DNA of 64,000 bases from an uncultured bacterium (GCA_905214345.1 CAJMLV010000001.1:1-64000), one strand, 5' to 3'. Positions 17,464 through 26,022 are shown, counted from the stretch's first letter. Numbers and translations are program-made. The notes: generated by a model not told the origin, from the sequence alone.

Positions 17464-18225
17464 ATGAAGATCGCAGGGCTCACCGACATCGGCAGCTGTC
17501 GGCAGGAAAACCAGGACAGCTTCTGTGCCCGGCAGCTGACCGACGGCTCCGGCTGGGGTGTCGTATGCGACGGCATGGGCGGCGTCAAGGGCGGCCGGGT
17601 GGCTTCGGCCATCGCCACCGCCTCCATGCTGCAATACTTTGACCGTCAGCTGCGCTGTCTGCGTCACGGCGAGGAAAAGCAGTTCATCCTGCACGGGTTT
17701 GATCTGACCAACCGCGCCGTATACGACAAAGCCACCTCCGACCCCGAGATGCTGGGTATGGGCACCACCGGTGTCTGTGCTTATGTCTTCGGCAATATGG
17801 CCCATGTGGTCCACGCGGGGGACTCCCGCGCCTACCTGTGGCATGCCGGGACCATCCGCCAGATCACCCGCGACCATTCCATGGTGCAGCAGCTGGTGGA
17901 CAGCGGCCAGATCACCCGGGAGCAGGCGGCACTGCATCCCCAGAAAAACCTCATCACCCGCGCCCTGGGCGTTTCGGCCAGCATCGTGCCGGAGTACAAC
18001 CGCTGCGAAGTGGCGGCAGGGGACATCCTGCTGTTGTGTACCGACGGTCTGACCAACATGGTCCCGGACGAGGAGATCGCCCTGATTTTGCAGGAAGCAG
18101 CATTTTTTGATGCGCCCCGGCTGCTGATCGACCGCGCGCTGCGCGGCGGCGGGCAGGACAACATCACCGTCCTGCTGTTGGGTGTGGAAAGTACGGATCA
18201 ATCAAGGGAGGATACAAATGGATAA
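17464..18225 (+). CDS. prpC: PP2C-type Ser/Thr protein phosphatase
   Basis: The 253-residue protein has the PP2C metal-binding signatures: GSCRQENQDSF near residue 11, VCDGMGGVKGG, GTTGVCAYVFG, VHAGDSRAYL and GGGQDNITVLLL at the end. It removes phosphate from Ser/Thr residues and acts against the kinase PrkC encoded next to it. The kinase gene begins 8 bases before this gene stops. Both are cytosolic on the catalytic side. Confidence 0.95.
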   Translation: MKIAGLTDIGSCRQENQDSFCARQLTDGSGWGVVCDGMGGVKGGRVASAIATASMLQYFDRQLRCLRHGEEKQFILHGFDLTNRAVYDKATSDPEMLGMGTTGVCAYVFGNMAHVVHAGDSRAYLWHAGTIRQITRDHSMVQQLVDSGQITREQAALHPQKNLITRALGVSASIVPEYNRCEVAAGDILLLCTDGLTNMVPDEEIALILQEAAFFDAPRLLIDRALRGGGQDNITVLLLGVESTDQSREDTNG

Positions 18226-20122
18226 CCTGATTGGTAAAAAACTGGACGGCCGGTATCTGATCGAAAGCCTCATCGGCGTGGGCGGTATGGCCAACGTCTA
18301 TAAAGGCCAGGATATCCGCACCGGCAACGGCATCGCGGTCAAGGTGCTGAAGGAAGAGTTCCTGGGCAACGAGGAACTGGTCCGCCGTTTCAAAAACGAA
18401 AGCAAAGCCATCTCCATCCTGGACCACCCCAACATCGTCAAGGTGTACGATGTTTCGGTCACCGACCAGCTGCAGTATATCGTGATGGAGTATATCGATG
18501 GCATCACCCTGAAAGAATATCTCAAGCAGCGGGGCGGAGCCCTGACCTGGAAAGAAGTCGTGCACTTCGCCACCCAGGTGCTGTCTGCGCTGGAGCATGC
18601 CCATTCCAAGGGCATCGTCCATCGTGATGTCAAACCCCAGAACATCATGCTGCAGGCGGACGGTTCCATCAAGATGATGGACTTCGGCATCGCCCGTTTC
18701 TCCCGGGCACAGAGCCAGACCATCAGCGATAAGGCCATCGGCTCGGTGCATTATATCAGCCCCGAACAGGCCAAGGGCGATCACACCGACGCCCGCACCG
18801 ACATTTACTCGGTGGGCGTGATGCTGTACGAGATGCTCTCCGGCAAGCTGCCCTTTGACGGCACCGGTACCGTTTCCATCGCCATCATGCAGATCTCCGA
18901 AAAGCCGAAACCGCTGGCTGAGGTGGCGCCCAACGTGCCCGCCGGCCTGCGCCAGATCACCGAGAAGGCCATGGAGAAGGACCCCGCCGCCCGGTACCAG
19001 AGCGCGGCGGAAATGCTGGAAGCCATCAAGGCGTTCAAGCAGAATCCCAGCATCCGGTTTGAATACGAATACAACACCCAGGACTCGCCCAGCAAGACCA
19101 TCAACAAGGTGGTGGGCGGCACCAAGTCCGGCATCAGCACCCAGCAGGCCCGGCGCGCAGGCGCTCCGGCCACGGGCGGAAAGGGCAAAGGCGTGCGCAG
19201 CACAAGAGCAAAATCCAACGCCAAGACCAAGAGCTTCTCCCTGCTGCCGATCTTCTTCGGCATGGCGGTGGCTTTTGTCATCGGCGCATCCATCCTGGTG
19301 TATCTGATTTTCACCAACTCCACCAACCCGCTGTTCTCCAACCGTGCCAATGTGCAGCTCATCGACTTCGTGGGCATGACGGAGGATGAATTTCGCAACT
19401 CCGAATACTTCACCCTCCTGGACCCAGACATCGTTCAGGAGTATAACTCCAGCTACCCCGCAGGCACCATCTTTCAGCAGTCCCCGGCCGCCGGCCGTAC
19501 TGTGAAGGAACAGCAGAAAATCACCCTGAAAGTCAGCCTGGGGACCGAGTATGTCACCCTGCCGGATGTGTCCGGCAATGACAAAGCCACTGCCAAACAG
19601 ACCCTGACCGATCTGGGAGTTTCGGTGGTGACCAAGCGCGAAACCAACGACAGCGTGGGTGAGGGCACCGTCATCCGCACCGATCCCGCCGCCGGCAACC
19701 AGGTGGAGGGCGGTTCTACCGTTATTCTGTACGTGGCAAAGCCCTCTGTGGATACCAGCGTCATTGTGCCCGCCGTGGAAGGTATGGACGAAGGCAAGGC
19801 CCGCAGCGAACTGCGTGCCCTGAACCTGGTCACCAAAGTGGTGGAACAGGCCAGCGAACAGCCTGCCGGTACCGTTCTGCTGCAGAATCCCAGCGCTGGC
19901 ACCGAAACCAGCATCAACGGCGTGGTCATCCTGTATGTCTCCACCGGTGTGCCGGAAGTGACTGTTGCCCCCAATGCGGGCGCAGAACTCAACGGCGACC
20001 CCAATACCGTTGTGAAAGAATGGGACGAAGAGCTGGAAGACGGCAACTGGGACCATCGCTGGCAGACCGGTGACGGTAGTGTGTACAGCGCCAGCAGCGG
20101 CTTCCTGTACAAGGAAGGTTAA
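18218..20122 (+). CDS. prkC: Stk1/PrkC family Ser/Thr kinase with PASTA domains
   Basis: The 634-residue kinase has its N-terminal catalytic domain with Lys42 in AVKVLK, HRDVKPQN (135-142) and DFG (155-157). A basic linker leads to one membrane helix (near residues 343-366). Three PASTA repeats (about 380-605) face outward and bind muropeptides. In spore formers this kinase signals dormancy exit and cell-wall state. The start ATG 18218 follows GGGAGG; a longer frame upstream overlaps prpC. A Glu/Asp-rich tail ends the protein. Confidence 0.96.
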   Translation: MDNLIGKKLDGRYLIESLIGVGGMANVYKGQDIRTGNGIAVKVLKEEFLGNEELVRRFKNESKAISILDHPNIVKVYDVSVTDQLQYIVMEYIDGITLKEYLKQRGGALTWKEVVHFATQVLSALEHAHSKGIVHRDVKPQNIMLQADGSIKMMDFGIARFSRAQSQTISDKAIGSVHYISPEQAKGDHTDARTDIYSVGVMLYEMLSGKLPFDGTGTVSIAIMQISEKPKPLAEVAPNVPAGLRQITEKAMEKDPAARYQSAAEMLEAIKAFKQNPSIRFEYEYNTQDSPSKTINKVVGGTKSGISTQQARRAGAPATGGKGKGVRSTRAKSNAKTKSFSLLPIFFGMAVAFVIGASILVYLIFTNSTNPLFSNRANVQLIDFVGMTEDEFRNSEYFTLLDPDIVQEYNSSYPAGTIFQQSPAAGRTVKEQQKITLKVSLGTEYVTLPDVSGNDKATAKQTLTDLGVSVVTKRETNDSVGEGTVIRTDPAAGNQVEGGSTVILYVAKPSVDTSVIVPAVEGMDEGKARSELRALNLVTKVVEQASEQPAGTVLLQNPSAGTETSINGVVILYVSTGVPEVTVAPNAGAELNGDPNTVVKEWDEELEDGNWDHRWQTGDGSVYSASSGFLYKEG

Positions 20123-20983
20123 ATGGACTATATTACAAAAGGCATCGGCGGCTTCTATTATGTACGCACTGACGACGGCATCGTGGAATGCCGCGCCCGG
20201 GGTGTATTCCGCAAGCGTGGCATCACGCCGGTGGCAGGGGACAATGTGATTCTCAGCGCCGACCGCGCCGCCATTGAAGAGATCCTGCCCCGCAAAAATG
20301 TGTTCATCCGCCCGCCGGTGGCCAACCTGGATGTGCTGTTCATTGTGGCCAGCACCACCCAGCCGGTCCCCAGCACCCGCATCCTGGACGAACTTACCGC
20401 CGCGGCGGTGTACCAGGATGTGCGCCCGGTGCTGGTCATTACCAAGGCAGACCTGGCCGGCGCCGACAAGCTGGTGGCCGCCTACGAAAAGAGCACCATC
20501 CCGGTGGTGCAGCTCCACTATGAGACCGGGGAAGGTCTGGACGAACTGCGCGGCTTCATCAAAGGAAATCTCTGTGCGTTCTGCGGCAACTCCGGCGTGG
20601 GCAAGTCTACCTTGCTCAATGCCCTGGACCCGGACCTGCGCCGGGCCACCGGGGACATCAGCCAGAAGCTGGGCCGCGGCCGTCACACCACCCGCGAGGT
20701 GGAGATTTTCGAAAGCTGCGGCGGCCGCATCGCGGATACCCCCGGCTTTGCCAGCCTGGAAGCCCAGAAACTTTGCCGCATCCCCAAAGAGGAACTGCAG
20801 CACGCTTTCCCGGAATTTGAACCGTACTTCGGCCAGTGCCGTTTTACCGGCTGTTCTCACCGCAGCGAAAAAGGCTGTGCTGTGCGCCAGGCCCTGGACC
20901 AGGGCCTCATCGCCCCCAGTCGGTACGAGAGCTATCTGGCCATGTATGAGGAAGCCAGTCAACGAAAGGAGTGGGAACGGTGA
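20123..20983 (+). CDS. rsgA: Ribosome small subunit GTPase RsgA
   Basis: This 286-residue circularly permuted GTPase has an OB fold first, then ITKADL (G4). GNSGVGKS (G1, 155-162) and DTPGF (G3) come after it, the reversed order diagnostic of RsgA. A C-terminal zinc finger has the Cys-Cys-His-Cys spacing in QCRFTGCSHRSEKGC. It checks 30S maturation. Its ATG directly follows the prkC stop. Confidence 0.96.
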   Translation: MDYITKGIGGFYYVRTDDGIVECRARGVFRKRGITPVAGDNVILSADRAAIEEILPRKNVFIRPPVANLDVLFIVASTTQPVPSTRILDELTAAAVYQDVRPVLVITKADLAGADKLVAAYEKSTIPVVQLHYETGEGLDELRGFIKGNLCAFCGNSGVGKSTLLNALDPDLRRATGDISQKLGRGRHTTREVEIFESCGGRIADTPGFASLEAQKLCRIPKEELQHAFPEFEPYFGQCRFTGCSHRSEKGCAVRQALDQGLIAPSRYESYLAMYEEASQRKEWER

Positions 20984-21663
20984 ACCACGCCGCCCCGCCA
21001 TCCGAATATGCCGCCAAGCCCGCCGCGCCCTGCACCCGCGCGGCGGTGCTTTCTGCCGTGCCGGTGTCGGCCGGCATGGGCCGGTACATTACCCCCGGCA
21101 CTTTTGTCGTTGCCTGTGATGCAGGCTACCGCAACGCCGCCGTCCTGGGTTTGCAGCCGGACCTGCTGCTGGGGGACTTTGATTCCGCCCCTCGGCCGGA
21201 CCCGGTGCCTCCCGGCACCATCATCCTGCCCCATGTGAAGGACGACACCGATACCCACTATGCCGCCCGCTGGCTGGTGGAACACGGCTGTAAGGAGGTC
21301 GTGTTCCTGGGAGCCTTGGGCGGTGCCCGGCTGGAACATACCTTGGCCAATCTGAACACCGCGCTGTTCATGGCCAAGGCAGGGGTGCGGGTGACCCTTG
21401 CCAACGAGCGCAGCGAACTGCACATCCTGTGCCCCGGCACCCCGCTGGTGCTGGAAAAGGGGGATTGGATGTACCTGTCCCTCTTTCCGATGGACGGTCC
21501 CCTGGAAGGCGTGCGGGAGGAAGGTGTCTTTTACCCGCTGGAAGATGCCACCCTCACCCCCGACTATCCGTTGGGGGTCAGCAACGAGTTCACCGCCCCC
21601 CGTGCCACCCTGGCCTGCCGCAAAGGCTATGGCGTGGTGGTTTTGTCCCGGGCCGACGGGTAA
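20980..21663 (+). CDS. thiN: Thiamine diphosphokinase
   Basis: This 227-residue protein transfers pyrophosphate from ATP to thiamine. Visible motifs are VACDAGYRNA, LLLGDFDSAP and HVKDDTDTHYAARW, a run of acidic residues that binds Mg and thiamine, then FLGALGGARLEHTLANL. GTG 20980 is chosen: it lies 10 bases after AAAGGAG and overlaps the rsgA stop (GTGA). A GTG at 20971 sits against the ribosome site. rpe, usually found between rsgA and thiN in Firmicutes, is missing. Confidence 0.93.
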   Translation: MNHAAPPSEYAAKPAAPCTRAAVLSAVPVSAGMGRYITPGTFVVACDAGYRNAAVLGLQPDLLLGDFDSAPRPDPVPPGTIILPHVKDDTDTHYAARWLVEHGCKEVVFLGALGGARLEHTLANLNTALFMAKAGVRVTLANERSELHILCPGTPLVLEKGDWMYLSLFPMDGPLEGVREEGVFYPLEDATLTPDYPLGVSNEFTAPRATLACRKGYGVVVLSRADG

Positions 21664-21726
21664 CACCCGGTCCGCCGCGGGCATAGTATGGCTCACCCCA
21701 GGCAAAAACAAGGTTGGAGGTGCGCC

Positions 21727-21795
21727 ATGCAAATCGTTATTGTCAAATGTCCGCCTGCTTTCCGCTGGATTCTGCGTGCGGTGTTCAAGGTCTGA
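21727..21795 (+). CDS. spoVM: Stage V sporulation protein M (22 aa)
   Basis: A 22-codon frame starting MQIVIVKCPPAF and ending in FKV lies 63 bases after thiN, with a TGGAGGTG ribosome site 5 bases before its ATG. SpoVM is a 22-26-residue amphipathic helix that settles on the convex forespore membrane and recruits SpoIVA. The pattern M-x-hydrophobics-VK-x-P-x-F-x(3)-LR-x-x-F agrees with that family. The Pro at positions 9-10 fits the known kink-forming residue. Gene order thiN-spoVM is conserved in Bacillus, and spoIVA is found two genes downstream. A terminator follows. It is below usual gene-caller length limits. Confidence 0.85.
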   Translation: MQIVIVKCPPAFRWILRAVFKV

Positions 21796-21829
21796 GCACC
21801 TGCGCGGTCCGGCCAGCAAGTTCCGATTC

Positions 21830-21856
21830 AGCTCCGCCTTCGGGCGGGGCTTTTTT
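21830..21856 (+). terminator. Rho-independent terminator after spoVM
   Basis: AGCTCCGCC (21830-21838) pairs with GGCGGGGCT (21843-21851) over a TTCG tetraloop and runs into TTTTTT. It closes the long yicC-spoVM operon. Confidence 0.9.
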
Positions 21857-21964
21857 CTTTGTCTGCAGGTTCCCGGCAAAACTTGTCCCGCCCTATGCCT
21901 ATTTCTCTTGTGCGGCGCATATAGATGCACAAGAAAGCCCAAAGCAACACAAGGGAGGACATAC

Positions 21965-23512
21965 ATGATGGAACTGAAGGTGTTCAACAATACCATCTCC
22001 GCCTATGGCGGGCGATGGGAAACGCGGCTGGAACTGCCGGTGGAGACCGAAATCCTCATCCCGGACTATCTGCCCGCCGTGTTCAAGATCGTCAAATGCC
22101 TGATCGAGCCGGTGGTCATGCACAATGAACTGGTGGGGGCCCGCTGGCAGGGGGATGGGTATCTGCGGTGTACCGTGTACTACCAGTCGGACGAAAACGG
22201 TGCCCGGCTGTGGCGTACCGAGCAGAAATTCTCCTTTGAAAAGTCGGTGGAACTGCCTGCCGGCCGTTATGCCCCCGGTCCCGCCCGCCTGTGGGGCGAG
22301 GTGGAATACTGCAACTGCCGCGCCGTCAGTGAGCACCGCATCGACCTGCGGGGAGCCTATACCCTCTGTGTGGCGGCATTGCAGATGGAGGAACGGGAAC
22401 TGCTCACCTCCCTGGCGGATTGCGGTATCGAACAGCGTGCCCAGACTTTGTGCGGCGTGATTCCTGTGGCTGCCGTGGAAAAAGCCTGCACCGCCGAAAC
22501 TACCTTCCCGCTGCCCGGCGCGGGGGAAGCCATCCTGGACATCGGCGGCTGCTACCTGCCCCAGGGCTGTACTGTGCAGACCGGTCAGGTCAGCTGCCAG
22601 GGCATCCTGCGGCTGGAAGCGGTCTGGCGTGCCGAAGGGGAGGAGGAACTGAGTGTGCGGCAGAAGGAACTGCCGGTGCGTCAGACAGTGGAGATGGACG
22701 GCGCCGCAGAAGGGGACATGTGCTGCTGCTGGGCGGAAGTCCTGGCTGCCACCCTTTCTGCCGCCGAAGACTCCAACGACGAACCTCTGCTCACCGTGAC
22801 CTGGAAACTGCACGCCGAAGTGTGGCGGTCGGTGGAACACACTGCTGTGGCGGATGCCTATTCCACCCTCTGCCAGACCCAGGTCACCGCGGGGCCCTGC
22901 CGTCTGCTCCAGAAAGCCGCCGATCTGGACACCACTGTCCCGGTAAGTGTGGAGGACGCCCTGCCTGACCCCGAAGCGGTGGTGCGGGGATGTTTTGTCA
23001 CCCTGGGCGGCGCCCAGGTCGCGGAGGAGGAATCCAACCCCGGCACCGTGCGGCTCACCGGCCGTGGCGTGGCCCATGTGCTGTGCGCCGACGCCCGGGG
23101 CGAGATGACCAGTTACGACAAGCCTTTTACCTGGCAGCTGCCGGATACCTGGCCGGGGCAGGCCGCCGATTTTGTGGTGCATGCGGGGGTCAGCACGGCG
23201 CGGGTAGCCAGCAGCCGCAGCGGCGACCGCATGCGGGTGGAAGCGGAACTGGCCGTCCATGGGCAGCTGCTCTATGTGCAGAGCCGGGATGTGGTGGAAA
23301 CGGTGGCACTGGGGGAGGAATACCCTGACAAGGCCGACGGCCCCGCTCTCTACCTCTACTACGCCCAGGCAGGGGAGCAGATGTTCGACATCGCCAAGCG
23401 TTACCACGCCCGTGCCAAGGACCTGGCCGCCGCCAACGGACTGACCGCCGATACCGCCGGACAGGAAACCACCACCCAGGCCGCCTGCCTTCTGATTCCG
23501 GCGGCTCTGTAA
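21965..23512 (+). CDS. SPOCS (DUF3794) and LysM domain protein
   Basis: The 515-residue protein begins MMELKVFNNT and contains repeated SPOCS-type beta segments (for example around LPDYLPAVFKIVKC and, repeated later, ILDIGGCYLPQG). It ends in a LysM domain, YYAQAGEQMFDIAKRYHARAKDLAAANGL (given here as separate parts: YYAQAGEQMFDIA and DLAAANGL). Such proteins are found upstream of spoIVA in Clostridia and are thought to be spore-coat or cortex associated. The spacing to the ribosome site GGGAGG allows either of two adjacent ATGs. It has no signal peptide, which fits assembly from the mother cell. Confidence 0.85.
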   Translation: MMELKVFNNTISAYGGRWETRLELPVETEILIPDYLPAVFKIVKCLIEPVVMHNELVGARWQGDGYLRCTVYYQSDENGARLWRTEQKFSFEKSVELPAGRYAPGPARLWGEVEYCNCRAVSEHRIDLRGAYTLCVAALQMEERELLTSLADCGIEQRAQTLCGVIPVAAVEKACTAETTFPLPGAGEAILDIGGCYLPQGCTVQTGQVSCQGILRLEAVWRAEGEEELSVRQKELPVRQTVEMDGAAEGDMCCCWAEVLAATLSAAEDSNDEPLLTVTWKLHAEVWRSVEHTAVADAYSTLCQTQVTAGPCRLLQKAADLDTTVPVSVEDALPDPEAVVRGCFVTLGGAQVAEEESNPGTVRLTGRGVAHVLCADARGEMTSYDKPFTWQLPDTWPGQAADFVVHAGVSTARVASSRSGDRMRVEAELAVHGQLLYVQSRDVVETVALGEEYPDKADGPALYLYYAQAGEQMFDIAKRYHARAKDLAAANGLTADTAGQETTTQAACLLIPAAL

Positions 23513-23533
23513 CGATGAAAAGGGGACCACCCT

Positions 23534-25009
23534 GTGACCCAGGAACAAATCTACCAGAACATGGCCCGGCGCACCGGCGGCGATATTTACATCGGCGTTG
23601 TGGGGCCGGTGCGCAGCGGCAAAAGCAGTTTTATCAAGCGCTTTGCGGAACTGATGCTGCTGCCCCACATCAAGCAGGACGCCCAGCGTGCCCGCGCTAC
23701 CGATGAACTGCCCCAGTCTGCCGCCGGGCGCACCATCATGACCACCGAACCTAAATTTATCCCGGAACAGGCCGTGGAGGTGGAACTCTCCGGCGGGGGC
23801 AGTTTCCGGGCCCGGCTCATCGACTGTGTGGGGTACATGGTCGATGGTGCCCTGGGGCATGAGGAAGACGGCGAACCCCGGCTGGTGAAAAGCCCGTGGT
23901 TCGACTCTGCCGTGCCCTTTGACCTGGCTGCCGAGACCGGCACCCGGCGGGTCATCCGGGAACATTCCACCATCGGTCTCGCCGTTACCACCGACGGTTC
24001 CATTGCCGACCTGCCCCGGGAAGCCTATGTGGATGCCGAACGCCGCATCATGCAGGAACTGGAGGAGAGCGGCCGACCCTACCTGATTCTGCTCAACTGT
24101 ATCGACCCGGACAGCGAGGCCAGCCGCGCTCTGGCCGAAGAACTCCAGGAACAGTACGGCCGTACGGTGGTGCCCATCAACTGCCTGGAAGTCACTGCCG
24201 AAAAGCTGGACGGAGTGCTTCAGAAACTGCTGTATGAATTTCCCATACGGGAAATCGCCGTTTCCATGCCGCCCTGGGTGACCATGCTGGAGCCCGGCCA
24301 CTGGCTGCAGAGCTCGGTCTACGGTGCGCTGCTGGAAATGGCCTCCAATGCCCACAAAATGGGGGATGTGAGCCGCCGTAACCTGCAATTGACCTGCGAA
24401 TATGTCACCGATACCACCCTCACCGGCATGGACCTGGCCACCGGCACGGTGCGGCTGCGGCTGAACATCGCCCAGGACATCTTCTACAAGATTCTGGGCG
24501 AACAGACCGGGTTGGACATCGTGGACGAAGCCAGCCTGCTGCCCTGCATCGTGGACCTGGCCCGGGCCAAACGTGCCTACGAGAAGCTGAAAGGCGCCCT
24601 GGCCCAGGTGGAAGCCACCGGCTACGGCATCGTCATGCCGGGGCTGGAGGAACTCAAGCTGGAAGAGCCCGAGATCGTCCGCCAGGGTGGGCAGTACGGG
24701 GTGCGGCTGTCGGCCAGTGCGCCTTCGCTGCACATCATGCGGGCGGTCATCCACACCGAGCTTTCGCCCACCGTGGGCAGCGAGGAACAGGGGGAGGAGC
24801 TTATCCGGAACCTGCTCAAGGATTTTGAGAGCAATCCCGGTAAACTGTGGAGCACCAACATCTTCGGCAAAAGCCTGAACGAACTGGTGAACGAGGGCCT
24901 GCAGGCCAAGCTGCTGCACATGCCCCAGGCCGCCCGCTCCCGCCTGCAGACCACCCTGGAACGCATCATCAACGAAGGCTGCGACGGGCTGATCTGTATT
25001 CTGCTGTAA
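23534..25009 (+). CDS. spoIVA: Stage IV sporulation protein A
   Basis: The 491-residue protein is a full-length SpoIVA. It has Walker A GPVRSGKS (24-31), then the DELPQSAAGRTIMTTEPKF region (switch area) and IDCVGYMVDGALG. SpoIVA hydrolyses ATP and polymerises into the basement layer of the spore coat, anchored by SpoVM. The start is GTG 23534 after AAAAGGGG. Its placement two genes after spoVM supports both calls. The C-terminus ends in the family's short hydrophobic tail (LICILL), needed for SpoVM contact in Bacillus. Confidence 0.96.
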   Translation: MTQEQIYQNMARRTGGDIYIGVVGPVRSGKSSFIKRFAELMLLPHIKQDAQRARATDELPQSAAGRTIMTTEPKFIPEQAVEVELSGGGSFRARLIDCVGYMVDGALGHEEDGEPRLVKSPWFDSAVPFDLAAETGTRRVIREHSTIGLAVTTDGSIADLPREAYVDAERRIMQELEESGRPYLILLNCIDPDSEASRALAEELQEQYGRTVVPINCLEVTAEKLDGVLQKLLYEFPIREIAVSMPPWVTMLEPGHWLQSSVYGALLEMASNAHKMGDVSRRNLQLTCEYVTDTTLTGMDLATGTVRLRLNIAQDIFYKILGEQTGLDIVDEASLLPCIVDLARAKRAYEKLKGALAQVEATGYGIVMPGLEELKLEEPEIVRQGGQYGVRLSASAPSLHIMRAVIHTELSPTVGSEEQGEELIRNLLKDFESNPGKLWSTNIFGKSLNELVNEGLQAKLLHMPQAARSRLQTTLERIINEGCDGLICILL

Positions 25010-25030
25010 GACAGGGAAGGGGGCGACCCG

Positions 25031-25267
25031 ATGCGATCTTTACTGCCGGAAGCACGCCGCCAGCGGGCGGCACGCAAAGCCCGGGCAGCCGCCACCGCCG
25101 CACTGCGGCAGACCTACCGGGACCTGCGCGCCAATGAGGCGGCCTTTCAGCAAGCCCAGGACCGGTTTGTGGTGGAACAGCTCATCTATGAGCATGCGGC
25201 GCTGGAATGTCGCTGCCGGGCTCTTCTGCGGGAATTGCGGGGAGGTGATCCCTCTTGCCGCCGCTGA
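25031..25267 (+). CDS. DUF2508/YaaL-like small protein
   Basis: This 78-residue helical protein has the YaaL-like pattern LRQTYRDLRANEAAFQQA, then a VEQLIYEHAALECRCRALL helix. The N-terminus is Arg/Ala rich. In Bacillus yaaL lies directly before bofA, as here. The function is unknown. Its end overlaps the bofA start by 13 bases. The family call is based on pattern and synteny. Confidence 0.65.
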   Translation: MRSLLPEARRQRAARKARAAATAALRQTYRDLRANEAAFQQAQDRFVVEQLIYEHAALECRCRALLRELRGGDPSCRR

Positions 25268-25503
25268 TGCTGGTGCCGGGAGGGCTGTGCCTGCTGCTGG
25301 TGGCCCGGGCTGCGGCGGCAGGGCGCCGCCCGGTGCGTACACTGCTGGCGGGGGCGGTATGCGGTGTGGCAGGGCTGGCGGCGGTGGCGCTGCTGGCACC
25401 TTACACCGGGGTGAGCCTGCCCCTCAACGCCTTTACCGGGTTCGTGGCCGCCGTGCTGGGGCTGCCCGGCGTCATTCTGCTGCTGCTTATCCCGCTGATC
25501 TGA
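25255..25503 (+). CDS. bofA: Pro-sigma-K processing inhibitor BofA family
   Basis: This 82-residue protein has two or three hydrophobic helices and the BofA C-terminal signature LPLNAFTGFVAAVLGLPGV. In Bacillus, BofA holds the SpoIVFB protease in check until a forespore signal arrives, timing sigma-K activation in the mother cell. The start is TTG 25255, 7 bases after GGGGAGGTG; an ATG four codons on is too far from it. The position after the YaaL-like gene matches Bacillus. SpoIVFA/FB are not in the window. Confidence 0.88.
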   Translation: MPPLMLVPGGLCLLLVARAAAAGRRPVRTLLAGAVCGVAGLAAVALLAPYTGVSLPLNAFTGFVAAVLGLPGVILLLLIPLI

Positions 25504-25510
25504 ATAAAAG

Positions 25511-25557
25511 AAAACCGCGCCCGCCGGAAGGGTTCCCTTCCTGGCGGGCGCGGTTTT
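25511..25557. terminator. Bidirectional terminator between bofA and rnpB
   Basis: AAAACCGCGCCCGCC pairs with GGCGGGCGCGGTTTT, with a second internal GAAGGG/CCCTTC stem. A/T runs on both sides let it serve bofA (plus) and rnpB (minus). Confidence 0.92.
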
Positions 25558-25559
25558 GT

Positions 25560-25938
25560 AACGACTGGACCGTAAGCCGGGTTCTGTATCAAACGACGAT
25601 CTATCTTGACCTTGCGTCACCGCAAGGCTCCGCGCCTGTGGCACGTGGTCGCAGGCGTCATGCCATCTCCGGGACGTGCGAGGCTTCCACATATGTCCCA
25701 TACGGATGTTGCTTCTGACAGGGTTTACATAGCCGCAAAGTCGCCAGTGCGCTGGTGAGCTCTTACCTCGCCTTTCCATCCTTACCGCCCCAAAGGGCGG
25801 CGGTCTATTTCTGTTGCACTTTCCCTGGGGTCACCCCCGGCTGCCGTTAGCAGTTGCCATGCCTCTGAGAAGCCCGGACTTTCCTCAGAGCGGTCGCTGT
25901 TGCCAACGCCGCCCCGCCGTCGTATGTTCCACTCGTTA
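25560..25938 (-). ncRNA. rnpB: RNase P RNA (catalytic subunit)
   Basis: Read on the minus strand, the region carries the invariant P4 5' half GAGGAAAGTCCGGGCTTC (around 25869-25886). The matching 3' half lies near the end, ACAGAACCCGGCTTACGG (about 25570-25587). GGAAAGGCGAGGTAAGAGCTC-like internal loops lie between. The length of about 379 nt fits. The RNA cuts 5' leaders from pre-tRNAs together with RnpA. Ends are estimated from the promoter (5') and the last conserved pairs before the terminator (3'). Confidence 0.96.
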
Positions 25939-25944
25939 CGTTAA

Positions 25945-25973
25945 AATATACCACAACGATGAAATTTTGGCAA
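25945..25973 (-). promoter_or_regulatory. Sigma-A promoter of rnpB
   Basis: Minus strand TTGCCA (25973-25968), a 17-base spacer and TATATT (25950-25945) with a TG two bases before it. The -35 box is 5 bases from that of the divergent promoter. Confidence 0.85.
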
Positions 25974-25978
25974 GCGGT

Positions 25979-26007
25979 TTGCAACCGGCGCCGCTTTATG
26001 CTATAAT
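25979..26007 (+). promoter_or_regulatory. Sigma-A promoter of the RluA-family gene
   Basis: TTGCAA (25979-25984), 17 bases, then a perfect TATAAT (26002-26007) with extended TGC. The start site near 26014 leaves a very short leader before the first ATG. Confidence 0.85.
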
Positions 26008-26022
26008 GGCAAACGTATAAGT

